Source: Anaerolineaceae bacterium
Lineage (GTDB): Bacteria; Chloroflexota; Anaerolineae; JAAYZQ01
Assembly: GCA_012514775.1 (NCBI GenBank)
Contig: JAAYZQ010000219.1
Span: 1-14,223, forward strand
DNA length: 14,223 nt
Direction: 5' to 3'
Part shown: piece after piece, positions 1 to 7,144 of the stretch
Layout of the letters: each line of letters opens with the position of its first letter
Position numbering within the stretch: the stretch's first letter is position 1
The notes under the pieces: model-generated
What the model was told of the DNA's origin: nothing
Database searches by the model: none
The model's input: only the letters and a program-made list of their open reading frames with translations
Translations under genes and position numbers: made by a program

Positions 1-3
1 CTT

Positions 4-12
4 TGTTACAAT
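4..12 (+). promoter_or_regulatory. Candidate extended -10 promoter for the GTPase-kinase operon
   Basis: TGT followed by TACAAT (positions 7-12, five of six matches to TATAAT) forms an extended -10 element. A start of transcription near 19 would give a leader of about 23 bases before the GTG at 42. Any -35 box lies outside the window, so this rests on the -10 alone. Confidence 0.4.
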
Positions 13-41
13 GAAAGTGACCAACACTGGCAGGTAAACAA

Positions 42-569
42 GTGCGAGAACTCACCAAGAAGGTATGTTTGCTGGGAGATTTTTACGTGGGCAAGACGAG
101 CCTGGTGCGCCGGTTTGTGGAAGGCCGGTTCGACGAGCGATACCTGAGCAGCATCGGCGTCAAGGTGGATCGCCGGGTGATGCACGTGCCGGTAGACGAC
201 GGCGACGTCGCCCTGACGCTGATGCTCTGGGATCTGGCCAGCGAGTCGGACGGCAGCCCCGTCGTGCCCAGCTACTATCGGGGGGCCTCGGGGGCCATCC
301 TCGTCTGCGATCTGACCCGCCCCGACACGCTGTCCGCGGTTGGCCGCTACGCCGAGCGGCTGCTGGCGACAAACCCCGAGGCAGCCCTCGTCCTGGCCGC
401 CAACAAGGAGGATCTGGAAGAGGAGCGCCGCGTGGCCGAAGACGACCTGGCCGCCGTGGCCGCCGAGCTCCAGGCCCCGATCCACCTCACCAGCGCCAGG
501 ACCGGCGCAGGCGTGGAAGAGCTGTTCCAACAGCTTGGCATGCTGTTGCTCCGGGCATCGCGACCATGA
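42..569 (+). CDS. Small Ras/Rab-like GTPase
   Basis: A 175-residue single-domain GTPase of the Ras/Rab-like superfamily, presumably a GTP/GDP switch acting on or with the histidine kinase encoded next. Seen: P-loop GDFYVGKTS (residues 12-20), a switch I-like stretch YLSSIGVKV (34-42), WDLASESD in the switch II position (63-70), NKED base-recognition motif (121-124) and TSARTG (150-155). The canonical D-T-A-G-Q of switch II is replaced by D-L-A-S-E, so the usual Gly and catalytic Gln are absent; intrinsic hydrolysis may be slow or need a partner. There is no C-terminal Cys for lipidation and no membrane segment, so it is cytosolic. The GTG start at 42 is preceded by AGG at a 7-base spacing, and an in-frame stop cannot be checked upstream. 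Its TGA overlaps the kinase ATG (ATGA, 566-569). Prokaryotic Ras-like (Rup-type) GTPases are the closest family idea; the fold is sure, the partner is inferred. Confidence 0.93.
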   Translation: MRELTKKVCLLGDFYVGKTSLVRRFVEGRFDERYLSSIGVKVDRRVMHVPVDDGDVALTLMLWDLASESDGSPVVPSYYRGASGAILVCDLTRPDTLSAVGRYAERLLATNPEAALVLAANKEDLEEERRVAEDDLAAVAAELQAPIHLTSARTGAGVEELFQQLGMLLLRASRP

Positions 570-1759
570 CGGCCCCGGTGGTGAGCGCGCCCCTCGTCGA
601 GGCCATCCTGGCCGACCTGAAGGTGGCCATCGCGCACCTCAACGCCGGCCTGCGCATCACGAGCTGGAGCGCCGACCCGCAAGCCCGGCCTGGCTGGCCG
701 GCCGCGAATCCCGCCGGCCAGCCGGTCCAGGACGTCTTCCCCGAGCTCATCGGCAGCGAAAAGGACCTGGCCGCCGTGGCCGCCGGGCAGGCGGACCGCT
801 TCGAGCTGCCGCTCATCAACCGCATGGAAGGGGACGGCAGGGAGCGCCGCTACCTGTCGCTGACCGCCCTTCCAAACTCGGCCGAGCCGGGCACCCTCAT
901 CCTGCTCGTGCAGGACGTGACCGAAGAGGGCCGCCTGGACCAGCAGGTGACCCAGCAGCTCAACGAGGTGCGCCTGTTGCGCGGCCAGTTGGAGGCAGCC
1001 AACGCTCGGCTCGTCCGGCTGGACGCGGAAAAGTCGGGGTTCCTGCAGATGGCCGCCCACGACCTCCGGGCGCCCCTGGCGGTTGTCAAGGCTTATGTCG
1101 AGTACGTCCAGGAGGAGTTGGCCCAGGACGCGGAGGCCAGGCAGGTCCTGGACACGGCGCTGGCCCGCATCGACCACATGGCCCGCCTCATCGACAACCT
1201 CCTGGACGTGGAGCGCATCGAATCGGGCCAGGTCACGCTGAGCCGGGAGCCGCTGGACCTGGCGGCCCTGGTGGAGGAGGTGGTCGCGAGCTTTGCGCCC
1301 ACGGCCCAATCCGCCGAGCTGGCGCTGGACTGGAGCGTGGCCGCCGGCGTCGTGCACCCCAGCGCCGACCACGATCTGATCGCCCAGGCCCTCGCCAACC
1401 TCCTCGGCAACGCCGTCAAGTTCACCCCCGCCGGCGGCCGGGTTGCCGTGCGCGCCTTCCGGCAGGATTCAGAGGTCGTGGTCGAGGTGGAGGACACGGG
1501 CCCCGGCATCCCGGACGAGGAGCGGCCCAAATTGTTCCAGCGCTTCTGGCGCGGCACCAACACGCGCCGCCAGCAGGCCACCGGCCTGGGGCTGTCCATC
1601 GTCAAGGCCATCGCCGAGCAGCACGGCGGCCGCGCCTACTGCCGCAGCCGGTCGGGCCAGGGCAGCACCTTTGGCTTCACCCTGCCGCTGGCGGAGGAGC
1701 AGGGGTCCCGGCGGCCTACTTTTCCCGCTCCCGCAAATACGCCCGCCCTGCGTCAGTGA
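566..1759 (+). CDS. Soluble PAS-domain sensor histidine kinase
   Basis: A 397-residue two-component histidine kinase that should autophosphorylate on His and pass phosphate to a response regulator. Order: PAS-like domain (about 10-120, ending in the typical VQDVTE), a coiled-coil linker (about 122-155), HisKA with H-box AAHDLRAPL (His165), then HATPase with N-box NLLGNAVKFT (278-287), G1 DTGPGI (310-315), F-box LFQRFW (323-328) and G2 GLGLSIV (340-346). All catalytic motifs look intact. No signal peptide or transmembrane helix, so it senses an intracellular cue or protein. ATG 566 is chosen because it overlaps the GTPase stop by four bases; the open frame runs further upstream but only through the GTPase gene. 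No response regulator is adjacent, so it is an orphan within this window. The last 15 codons overlap the convergent winged-helix gene. Confidence 0.93.
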   Translation: MTAPVVSAPLVEAILADLKVAIAHLNAGLRITSWSADPQARPGWPAANPAGQPVQDVFPELIGSEKDLAAVAAGQADRFELPLINRMEGDGRERRYLSLTALPNSAEPGTLILLVQDVTEEGRLDQQVTQQLNEVRLLRGQLEAANARLVRLDAEKSGFLQMAAHDLRAPLAVVKAYVEYVQEELAQDAEARQVLDTALARIDHMARLIDNLLDVERIESGQVTLSREPLDLAALVEEVVASFAPTAQSAELALDWSVAAGVVHPSADHDLIAQALANLLGNAVKFTPAGGRVAVRAFRQDSEVVVEVEDTGPGIPDEERPKLFQRFWRGTNTRRQQATGLGLSIVKAIAEQHGGRAYCRSRSGQGSTFGFTLPLAEEQGSRRPTFPAPANTPALRQ

Positions 1760-2264
1760 TCTCCCAGGTGCCGCGGCGCGAGTTGGCGGCCAGCAGCCCC
1801 CCTTGCACCATGTCAAAGCGGGTCCAGTGGGCCGTGTTGCGCCAGCGCACCTCGCCCGACCGGACCTTGCCGCGGTCGTGCTCGTTCAGGTCGCCGGCCA
1901 TGATCTCGCCGACGCGATCGACCACGTCGGGCGCCCGGCCCCGCCCACCCATCTCGTCCAGGGCCTGGAGGATGGGCAGGACGTAGGCCGCATCGGGCGT
2001 CTTTTGCCCGCGCCCGAGCCTCGTGGCGCGGGGGGCGCGCTTTTTCGGGCGGGGCGCCGGCTTTTCTGCCTCCGGCAGGGGCCACGCCTTGTGCAGGGCT
2101 TCCAGCTTCTTCCGGGCGCCCACGAGCCGGCGCTGCAGCTCCATCTCGGCGTCCAGGGCCTTCAGGTCGCCCCTGGATGCCGCCGCGGAGTGCCGCGCCA
2201 GGCTCCGGTTCAGGGCCTCCGTCACGCTGGCCAGGAGCGTCTCGAACGCCTGCTCGTCCTTCAC
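1716..2264 (-). CDS. Coiled-coil/winged-helix protein (Mrr N-terminal-like)
   Basis: A 182-residue protein of unknown role. Residues 1-60 are charged and helical (coiled coil likely), 67-88 form a basic Pro/Lys/Arg linker, and 89-182 resemble the winged-helix domain found at the N terminus of Mrr-type restriction proteins (Mrr_N): AAYVLPILQALDEMGG, then VVDRVGEIMAGDL, WRNTAHWTRFDMVQGGLL and a final wing TWEITDAGRAYL. No nuclease domain is present, so it is more likely a DNA-binding or regulatory protein than a restriction enzyme. The GTG start at 2264 has a strong AAGGAGG five bases upstream. It is convergent with the histidine kinase and overlaps it by 44 bp. It has its own promoter and a structured leader with a terminator-like hairpin. 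Domain similarity is from memory of the family; the function is not known. Confidence 0.8.
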   Translation of the reverse strand: MKDEQAFETLLASVTEALNRSLARHSAAASRGDLKALDAEMELQRRLVGARKKLEALHKAWPLPEAEKPAPRPKKRAPRATRLGRGQKTPDAAYVLPILQALDEMGGRGRAPDVVDRVGEIMAGDLNEHDRGKVRSGEVRWRNTAHWTRFDMVQGGLLAANSRRGTWEITDAGRAYLREREK

Positions 2265-2290
2265 GTCAGCCTCCTTCTTCCCCGGGAGGA

Positions 2291-2324
2291 GAAAAGAAAC
2301 GCCCGCCCCCGGCGCGGGGCGGGC
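2291..2324 (-). terminator. Intrinsic terminator-like hairpin in the winged-helix leader
   Basis: On the - strand a perfect 9-bp stem (GCCCGCCCC / GGGGCGGGC, 2301-2324, 6-base loop) is followed by the T-rich tail GTTTCTTTTC (2300-2291). It would end transcripts from the six-gene operon upstream. It also sits downstream of the winged-helix promoter and only about 27 bases before its start codon, so it could act as an attenuator for that gene. Confidence 0.6.
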
Positions 2325-2345
2325 TGGTGGGATCCCTGGTTCGTT

Positions 2346-2375
2346 CTCAGACCGGCTCAGACCGGCTCAGGCCGG
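2346..2375. repeat. Three tandem copies of a 10-bp unit
   Basis: CTCAGACCGG occurs twice head to tail, followed by CTCAGGCCGG with one change. It lies in the transcribed leader of the winged-helix gene. Confidence 0.8.
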
Positions 2376-2392
2376 CGCCCACTCTGCGCCCA

Positions 2393-2421
2393 AGCCTCGG
2401 GCCGGCAAGCGCCGCGAGGCT
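2393..2421 (-). promoter_or_regulatory. Upstream stem-loop in the winged-helix leader
   Basis: AGCCTCG (2393-2399) pairs perfectly with CGAGGCT (2415-2421), and an inner GCCG-GCTT-type CGGC/GCCG stem lies inside. This is near the 5' end of the predicted leader, ahead of the terminator-like hairpin. No known riboswitch or T-box motif was recognised. Confidence 0.4.
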
Positions 2422-2442
2422 CGTGCCCTGGTTGACGGGAGC

Positions 2443-2471
2443 ATTATACCACCCATCGAGCGAAAGGGCAA
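2443..2471 (-). promoter_or_regulatory. Promoter for the winged-helix gene
   Basis: On the - strand a consensus -10 TATAAT (2448-2443) lies 17 bases from a -35-like TTGCCC (2471-2466, four of six matches). Predicted transcription start is near 2436, giving a leader of about 170 bases to the GTG at 2264. A perfect TATAAT at optimal spacing is notable in DNA this GC-rich. Confidence 0.65.
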
Positions 2472-2523
2472 AAGCGGGCGGGGCCGCATTGCCCTCCCAT
2501 GGCGGAGACCTGTTTGCCGGGCG

Positions 2524-3330
2524 TTAACCCCGGCCGTCGAGCCCGGCCGCGGCGGTAATGGTCTCTGCCCGAGACCTGAGCCAGCTCGGCAGGACGACGG
2601 CGAGGACGACCCCCCACGCGCAGGCGATGAACAGGCCCCAGTAGCGCGTCGCGTCGGCCCCGGCGAACAGCGGGGACATGAGCCTGAAGGCGACGTTGGA
2701 CGCCAGGTGGAACAACATGACGACGAGGACGCTGCCCCGGGTCCCCAGGTACAACCAGGTGACGATGAACTGCAAAGCCAGGTTGTAGAACAGAAAATCG
2801 TACCACGGAAGATGGCCGTACAGCACCAGGGGCAGGTGCCACACGGCCCGCAGCACGCCGACGACGAGGGTCGCAGCCAGCAGACGGCTCACAGGCCGGT
2901 GGGCCGCCGGGCCCAGGGCGCGATGCAGCGCGTAGCCGGTCCAGCCCGGCTCCTCCCACAGGCCGCCAAACAGCAACAACTCGACCAGTACGGCACTGAC
3001 GGCCGGCCACGACTCCAGGTGAGACGTCCCGGCCACGGTCGCGCCGAAAAGCAGGTTGAGGACGAACGCCGCCAGGTGAAAGGCGACGACAACCCCGGGA
3101 GCCGCCAGGTACCAGGTCCACGGCACGCGCCAGTGGGCGACCTGCCGCCACAAGCCGGCCAGGCCCCGACGGCCGGCGACGATGGCCAGCACGATGATGG
3201 CCGCCAGGCTGGGCCCGTACGGCAGGAGGCTGCCATCCGTGGGGATGGCAGATGCCCAGCTCAAGCCGTAGGCCAGGACGTAGAACAGCACCAACTGGTG
3301 GCGCGACACAACCCTGCGGAGTGCACTCAC
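2524..3330 (-). CDS. CPBP-family (CAAX protease-like) intramembrane protein
   Basis: A 268-residue polytopic membrane protein of the CPBP/Abi family of glutamic-type intramembrane proteases. Hydrophobic segments are visible at about 12-30, 38-53, 72-98, 108-124, 148-170, 178-196, 200-215 and 230-250. The family motifs are present: motif 1 WEEPGWTGYAL with Glu126-Glu127, motif 2 RAVWHLP with His165, motif 3 LFHLASN with His208 and Asn212. The Arg usual in EExxxR is Thr131 here, so activity is plausible but not certain. The GTG start at 3330 has GGAGG about nine bases upstream and overlaps the TGA of the ATPase gene (GTGA), so translation is coupled. It is the last gene of the - strand operon. 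Substrates are unknown; members serve in prenyl-protein processing, bacteriocin self-immunity or, in some systems, C-terminal sorting-signal cleavage. Confidence 0.87.
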   Translation of the reverse strand: MSALRRVVSRHQLVLFYVLAYGLSWASAIPTDGSLLPYGPSLAAIIVLAIVAGRRGLAGLWRQVAHWRVPWTWYLAAPGVVVAFHLAAFVLNLLFGATVAGTSHLESWPAVSAVLVELLLFGGLWEEPGWTGYALHRALGPAAHRPVSRLLAATLVVGVLRAVWHLPLVLYGHLPWYDFLFYNLALQFIVTWLYLGTRGSVLVVMLFHLASNVAFRLMSPLFAGADATRYWGLFIACAWGVVLAVVLPSWLRSRAETITAAAGLDGRG

Positions 3331-6038
3331 GATTGTTTTCCTCCATGTCGTCTGAAATCTTCCAGGAGATCCCTCGCCTCCCGGAGGTCTGCGGTGTCCA
3401 ACCCTTCGCCGAACCAGGCATAGCAGCCGGCCAGCACATCCTGCCCCTCGGATGCCCGGCCCAGCGGGCGCAGCAGGCGGGCCAGGCTCATGGCCGCCCG
3501 CAGCTCCAGGGATTTCGCCTTCTGATCGCGGGCTATCGCCAGCGCCCTGTGGAGGGCGATCTCGGCTTCGGCCTCGTTGCCGGGCGCCAGCAGCAGGAGC
3601 TCGGCGCGCAGGCGGTGCTGTTCGGCGTGCCACCAGACCTCCTCGCCGTGGAAGAACGACTGCTCCAGCGCGTCCAGGCCCTCCTGCCGGCGGCCTGCCC
3701 CCAGGAAGGCCTCGGCCAGGCGGGCGCGAAAGTAGGGCAGCGCCACCCGCGTCCCCGTCGCCTCCCACCGGTCCAGCCCCTCTTGCAGCACGGCGATGCC
3801 CTCGTCCCCGGAGCCGCGCCGGGCCAGGGCCGAGCCGCGCAGCATGGTGCAGCCCGCCTGCCAGAAGGGAAACCGGCCCCGGCCGGCCAGGGCCAGGGCC
3901 CGCTCGGCTTCCGCCTGGCATTGGGGCCATTGGCGCACGAGCTGGTGGAAGGTGGAGGCGAAAAAGGCGGCCAGCGTGCTGGTGTGGGGATGGCCCAGCA
4001 CCTCGGCCAGCCGCAGTCCCTCTTCCATCCGGGCCGTCGCCTGTTCCGGATACCCCTGGAACCACAGCGTCCACGACAGGTAGAGGAGCGAGGCCACGAC
4101 GGGGTCGTTGCCCAGCCGGTGGGCCAGGTCCCGATCCCGGTCGAGATCGTGGAGGGCGGCCGCCTCTTCGAAATGCCGGCGCGCGCGCTCGAGCTCGCCC
4201 TGGTAGAGGGTGATGGCGCCCAGCAAAAAGTGGCAGCCTATCTCGTAGCCGACGTCCCCCGCCTGCCGGGTCAGCGGGAGAAACCGCTCCCCTTCGTCGC
4301 GGGCGCGGCGGATCTCGCCGTGCACCATGTGGTACAGGCACAGGCCGAACAGGACGGGGATCACCTGGGGCGGGTCGCCGAGGGTGTGGCATAGGGTGCG
4401 GGCGCGGGCAAAGGCCTCCTCCACCTGGGGCGCGGCGTAGCCGAAGGTGGTGATCAGCGTCGTGCCCAGCAGCGTTTGCAGGCCCAGCTCCATCTGGATC
4501 CGCTCCGGCCCCGGGGGCACGCCCTCCAGCAGCTCCAGGCCCCTGGACAGGTGGGCCGCCGCTTCGTGGTGGGCCGACATGTGGCACGCCCCCTGGCCGG
4601 CCTGGAGCCGGTAGGCGGCCGCCTTGAGGGGGATCCCGCCCTCGTCAAAGTGGCGGGCCAGTTGCGCGGCCACGGCCGCCGTCTCGGCGCCGAACAGCCG
4701 CTCCATGGCCTGGCCCATCTCCCGGTGCAGGCAGGCCCGCTCGGCGGCGTCGAGGCCGCCGTACACGTACTGCTGGAAAAGGGCGTGGGCGAAGCGATAG
4801 CGAGACAGCCGCAGGCCCCCCGACCGGGCAGCGCCCAGCTCGCTCACCAGGCGGTGGCGCCTCTGCAGGTCGTCGCCGAGCCTGCGCACCACCTCTCGCT
4901 CGCTCAGGGCCTCCACCTGCGCCACCACCTCAGCCGTGAACTCCTCACCCTCCACACAGGCCACCGTCAGCAGGTCCTGCAGGTCCTGGTCGAGGCGGCC
5001 GATGCGTTCGGCAATGACCCCTTCCACCTTGACGGGCAAGACGTCCCAGTCCAGGGATGGCCCCTCCACCCAGCACCCGTCGCCGTCGCGGACGAGGTCG
5101 CCCCGCTCCTTCAGCTCCCGGAGCAGCTCGACGGTGAACAGGGCGTGGCCGCCCGTGCGCCGGAACAGGACCTGGCGAAACGTGGGCCCCAGGCAGTTGG
5201 GCTCGGCGTCGAGGAGCGTGTCCACGAACCGGCGGCTGGCCGTTTCGGGGATCGCGTCCAGGTCGACGGTCACGTCGCCGCGGTAGCGCGTCAGCTCGTG
5301 GACCACGGCGGCGAGGGGGTGGCGCTCCTCACCCCGGCCCAGGGCGACGTCGTTGGGGCGATAGGCGCCCAGGATCAGGATGCGGCCGGCCTCCACGCGG
5401 CGCCCCAGGTGGAAGAGGAGGCCCAGGGAGGCGTCGTCGGCCCACTGCAGGTCGTCGAGAAAGAGGATCAAGGGTGTCCTGGCGCTCACCTGCTGCAAGA
5501 ACGCGGTGTATTGCTCAAAGATGCGGCTCTGTTCGACCACGGCCTCGCCCTGCCGGTCCTTTTTCTTCAGGACGGCTTCCAGCCGGTCCATCCAACCCAC
5601 CTTTTCGGCCACGGCCTTGCCGAGGGCGCCGGCCAGGGAGGCGCCGGGCACGAGGACGTCGATGAGGTCGGGCGCCACCTCCACCAGGACCTGCACGGAG
5701 CGCACCACCACGGCGCGCAGGCGGCCGGCGTTCTCCGGCGTCGTCCGGTCCGCCGCCTGCCGGCCCTCGCCATCGCCGGTGAGCTGGGCCAGCACCTCGC
5801 GGAAGGGGAGATAGGGCTCGCCGGCACCCACCTGGGCGTTGCAGCTACCCAGGGCCACCACCAGGTCCGGATCGGCGGCCAGGGCCTGCCCCACAAAGTG
5901 GCGCACCAGGGCCGTCTTGCCGCTTCCGGCCTCGCCGGTGACAAAGCAGATCTCGCCTTTGCCCGACAGGGCGTCGTCGACGCGTTTGTGCAGCTCTTGC
6001 AGCTCGCGCTCTCGCCCTACAAAGACGCCTTCTTCCAT
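3327..6038 (-). CDS. AAA/STAND-type ATPase with TPR repeats, no effector domain
   Basis: A 903-residue cytosolic protein. An AAA_16-like P-loop domain begins directly at the N terminus (FVGRERELQEL), with Walker A GEAGSGKT (residues 35-42) and Walker B LILFLDDLQWAD (190-201); the second half (about 480-890) is alpha-helical TPR-like with repeated Leu/Ala-rich pairs. Such ATPase-TPR modules usually carry an adenylate cyclase, a Ser/Thr kinase or a LuxR HTH; here none is seen at either end, so it looks like a free ATP-dependent scaffold or switch. The start is set at ATG 6038, because AAGGAGG lies seven bases before it; the open frame extends seven codons further (GTG 6059) but that would place the ribosome binding site inside the coding region. 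It follows the Asp-box gene by 49 bases and overlaps the CPBP gene by four. Family assignment is firm; function is unknown. Confidence 0.9.
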   Translation of the reverse strand: MEEGVFVGRERELQELHKRVDDALSGKGEICFVTGEAGSGKTALVRHFVGQALAADPDLVVALGSCNAQVGAGEPYLPFREVLAQLTGDGEGRQAADRTTPENAGRLRAVVVRSVQVLVEVAPDLIDVLVPGASLAGALGKAVAEKVGWMDRLEAVLKKKDRQGEAVVEQSRIFEQYTAFLQQVSARTPLILFLDDLQWADDASLGLLFHLGRRVEAGRILILGAYRPNDVALGRGEERHPLAAVVHELTRYRGDVTVDLDAIPETASRRFVDTLLDAEPNCLGPTFRQVLFRRTGGHALFTVELLRELKERGDLVRDGDGCWVEGPSLDWDVLPVKVEGVIAERIGRLDQDLQDLLTVACVEGEEFTAEVVAQVEALSEREVVRRLGDDLQRRHRLVSELGAARSGGLRLSRYRFAHALFQQYVYGGLDAAERACLHREMGQAMERLFGAETAAVAAQLARHFDEGGIPLKAAAYRLQAGQGACHMSAHHEAAAHLSRGLELLEGVPPGPERIQMELGLQTLLGTTLITTFGYAAPQVEEAFARARTLCHTLGDPPQVIPVLFGLCLYHMVHGEIRRARDEGERFLPLTRQAGDVGYEIGCHFLLGAITLYQGELERARRHFEEAAALHDLDRDRDLAHRLGNDPVVASLLYLSWTLWFQGYPEQATARMEEGLRLAEVLGHPHTSTLAAFFASTFHQLVRQWPQCQAEAERALALAGRGRFPFWQAGCTMLRGSALARRGSGDEGIAVLQEGLDRWEATGTRVALPYFRARLAEAFLGAGRRQEGLDALEQSFFHGEEVWWHAEQHRLRAELLLLAPGNEAEAEIALHRALAIARDQKAKSLELRAAMSLARLLRPLGRASEGQDVLAGCYAWFGEGLDTADLREARDLLEDFRRHGGKQS

Positions 6039-6087
6039 CCCCTGCCCTCCTTCGTGCACAGCATCACCCCCCGGAGCCTGGGCTCGT

Positions 6088-7128
6088 TCAGCGGATCACG
6101 AGCGGCAAGAAGACGTTCCAGGTAGAGGTCATGGTGAACACCCCGCCGCCCGCCGTTCCGGCATAGAGCGTGGCAGAGGCATCGGCATCGATGGCCAGGG
6201 CGTGGACGGCGGTGTCGGTCAGCCCGTCGTTGATCGGAATCCAGGTCCTGCCCCCGTTGATGCTCTTGAACACACCAAAGCCGTTGGAACCGGCGTAGAG
6301 CCTTTCCGGATAGACCGGGTTGACGGCCAGCACCCGAATGTCGCCGTTGGTCAGGCCACTGTTCGCCGCGGTCCAGGTGGTGCCGCCATTCGTGCTCTTG
6401 AACACCCCACCGCCCCAGGTCCCGGCATAGACCGTGCCCGGTGCCACCGGATCGACGGCCAGGACGAGGGGATACAGGTTCGTCAGGCCGGTGTTGGCCG
6501 GCGTCCAACTGCCGCCGCCGTTGGTGCTCTTGAACACCCCGGCGCCGTCGGTGCCGGCATAGAGGGTGTCGGGCGCGGCCGGGTCGATGGCCAGGGCACG
6601 TACCTGAAGCTCGGTCAGGCCGGTGTTGGCCGGCGACCAACTGCCGCCGCCGTTGGTGCTCTTGAACACCCCGCCACCCCAGGTCCCGGCATAGACCGTG
6701 CCCGGCGTCGCCGTGTTGACGACCAGCGCATAGGCCTGATCGCCGGTCAGGCCGGTGTTGGCCGGCACCCAGTTGCCGCCGCCGTTGGTCGTCTTGAACA
6801 CCCCGTCTTGCAACACGGCGACATAGAGCGTGCCGGGCGCCGTGGGGTCCATCGCCAGGGTGACAACCTGGAGTTCGGTCAAGCCCGTGTTGGCCGGCAG
6901 CCACTCGCCGCCGGCGTTGGTGGTCTTGAACACCCCCTGCTCGGTGCCGGCAAAGAGGGTGGCCGGTGCGGTCGGATCGACGGCCAAACCGTCGACCACG
7001 GTGCCCTCCGGGCCGATGGGGCTCCACCGGTTGTTTTGTGACCAGGCGGTTGCCGGGACCAGCAGCAAGATCAGAACGATGCTCAAGCCCGGCAGCAAAC
7101 GACGTTTCTGGCAAAAGAAGTGGGTCAT
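6088..7128 (-). CDS. Secreted Asp-box (BNR/Ycf48-like) beta-propeller protein
   Basis: A 346-residue exported protein. Residues 1-30 form a signal peptide (basic MTHFFCQKRR, hydrophobic LSIVLILLLVPA, likely cut after AWS or nearby). The rest is a regular array with a 44-residue period: VFK(S/T)TNGGGSW-type Asp boxes start at 66, 110, 154, 198, 242 and 286, and a degenerate seventh at 330 runs into the C terminus. This fits a seven-bladed propeller like Ycf48, sialidase or sortilin folds; no catalytic residues of sialidases were identified, so a binding role is more likely. The protein ends in VFLPLVIR, almost the same tail as the upstream SBBP protein. ATG 7128 has GGAGG seven bases upstream; the gap to the SBBP stop is only 16 bases, so the two are co-transcribed. 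Confidence 0.9.
   Translation of the reverse strand: MTHFFCQKRRLLPGLSIVLILLLVPATAWSQNNRWSPIGPEGTVVDGLAVDPTAPATLFAGTEQGVFKTTNAGGEWLPANTGLTELQVVTLAMDPTAPGTLYVAVLQDGVFKTTNGGGNWVPANTGLTGDQAYALVVNTATPGTVYAGTWGGGVFKSTNGGGSWSPANTGLTELQVRALAIDPAAPDTLYAGTDGAGVFKSTNGGGSWTPANTGLTNLYPLVLAVDPVAPGTVYAGTWGGGVFKSTNGGTTWTAANSGLTNGDIRVLAVNPVYPERLYAGSNGFGVFKSINGGRTWIPINDGLTDTAVHALAIDADASATLYAGTAGGGVFTMTSTWNVFLPLVIR
6142..6933 (-). repeat. Six tandem 132-bp repeats encoding Asp-box blades
   Basis: The coding DNA repeats with a 132-bp period; for example GTGCTCTTGAACACCCC (+ strand) recurs at 6392, 6524 and 6656. Units two periods apart are nearly identical over about 60 bases, which points to recent duplication or gene conversion. 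Confidence 0.85.
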
Positions 7129-7144
7129 GGTTGATCCTCCCTTT

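Noticed and set aside
2..37. Possible C-terminal end of an upstream gene on the + strand, stopping at TAA 35-37
   Set aside because: Only 11 codons are visible and an extended -10-like sequence overlaps them; too little to call.
1716..2264. Restriction enzyme (Mrr) call for the winged-helix protein
   Set aside because: Only the winged-helix part is present; there is no nuclease domain or methylase neighbour.
6039..6059. Seven extra N-terminal codons of the AAA/TPR ATPase (GTG 6059)
   Set aside because: They contain the AAGGAGG ribosome binding site of ATG 6038.
6017..7114. Long alternative open frames over the Asp-box and SBBP genes on both strands
   Set aside because: They are products of high GC and the internal repeats; only the frame with signal peptides, blades and ribosome binding sites is coherent.
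6088..7128. Sialidase call for the Asp-box protein
   Set aside because: Asp boxes alone mark the propeller fold; the catalytic Arg triad and nucleophile were not found.
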